In this document: positions 63,884 to 64,000 of the stretch, piece after piece
Numbering within the stretch: position 1 is the stretch's first letter
How the letters are laid out: every line of letters starts with the position of its first letter
Assembly: GCA_903813345.2 (NCBI GenBank)
Contig: CAIIXF020000011.1
Span: forward strand, 35,186,166 to 35,250,165
Direction: 5' to 3'
DNA length: 64,000 nt
Source: Owenia fusiformis
Lineage: Eukaryota; Annelida; Polychaeta; Sabellida; Oweniidae
The notes under the pieces: generated by a model
Told to the model about the DNA's origin: nothing
Database searches by the model: none
Seen by the model: the letters and a program-made list of their open reading frames with translations, nothing else
Program-made: the position numbers and the translations under genes

Positions 63884-64000
63884 CTGTTAAAATTGAATTA
63901 TTTTATTTATCAAATTAAATATCTGCGGCCTCTAAAACGTGTTTTAATAGTAGAAAGTAACGTATCACACAAAAAGAAAAAACTGTTTGGCAGTAACATT

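Overview
The window is animal nuclear DNA: AT-rich, intron-rich and full of small transposons. It probably comes from a spiralian invertebrate such as a mollusc or a relative. The evidence is an innexin gap-junction gene (a family with vertebrate relatives only as pannexins), a dissatisfaction-type NR2E nuclear receptor, and several families of short non-autonomous elements. The species cannot be named from the sequence alone.

Three protein-coding genes are supported. (1) Plus strand, 3316-6363: a complete six-exon phosphatidylethanolamine N-methyltransferase (PEMT) gene of 225 codons. Its exon 3 splice acceptor sits in a four-copy 35-bp tandem repeat. (2) Minus strand, about 18889 down to 11740: an innexin. 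Two core exons (14442-14976 and 11740-12459) encode all four membrane segments. Two mutually similar upstream exons (16810-16859 and 18180-18889) have donors in the right phase, and the distal one could add a cytoplasmic N-terminal extension of over 200 residues. (3) Minus strand, 63883 down to 58812 and running off the right edge: a dissatisfaction/tailless-type (NR2E) nuclear receptor. The second zinc finger, hinge and ligand-binding domain are visible; the first zinc finger lies beyond base 64000.

The roughly 40 kb between the innexin and the receptor (18.9-58.8 kb) holds no gene I can support. It contains a 5'-truncated non-LTR retrotransposon inside a 41-bp satellite, a 45-bp minisatellite with an uninterrupted frame of about 610 codons, a mariner remnant, a 75-bp mariner-type mini-element, foldback elements with long inverted arms, a transposon-like family with a 9-bp target duplication, and several short tandem arrays. 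A degenerate ~160-bp-period repeat family occurs at 1-1560, 7340-8433 and 27830-28650.

The three genes share no evident pathway: membrane lipid synthesis, intercellular channels and transcriptional control. The most notable points are the alternative innexin first exons, the repeated PEMT splice acceptor, the changes at both PEMT SAM-contact motifs, and the foldback/MITE families. All calls come from reading the sequence; no database search was run.
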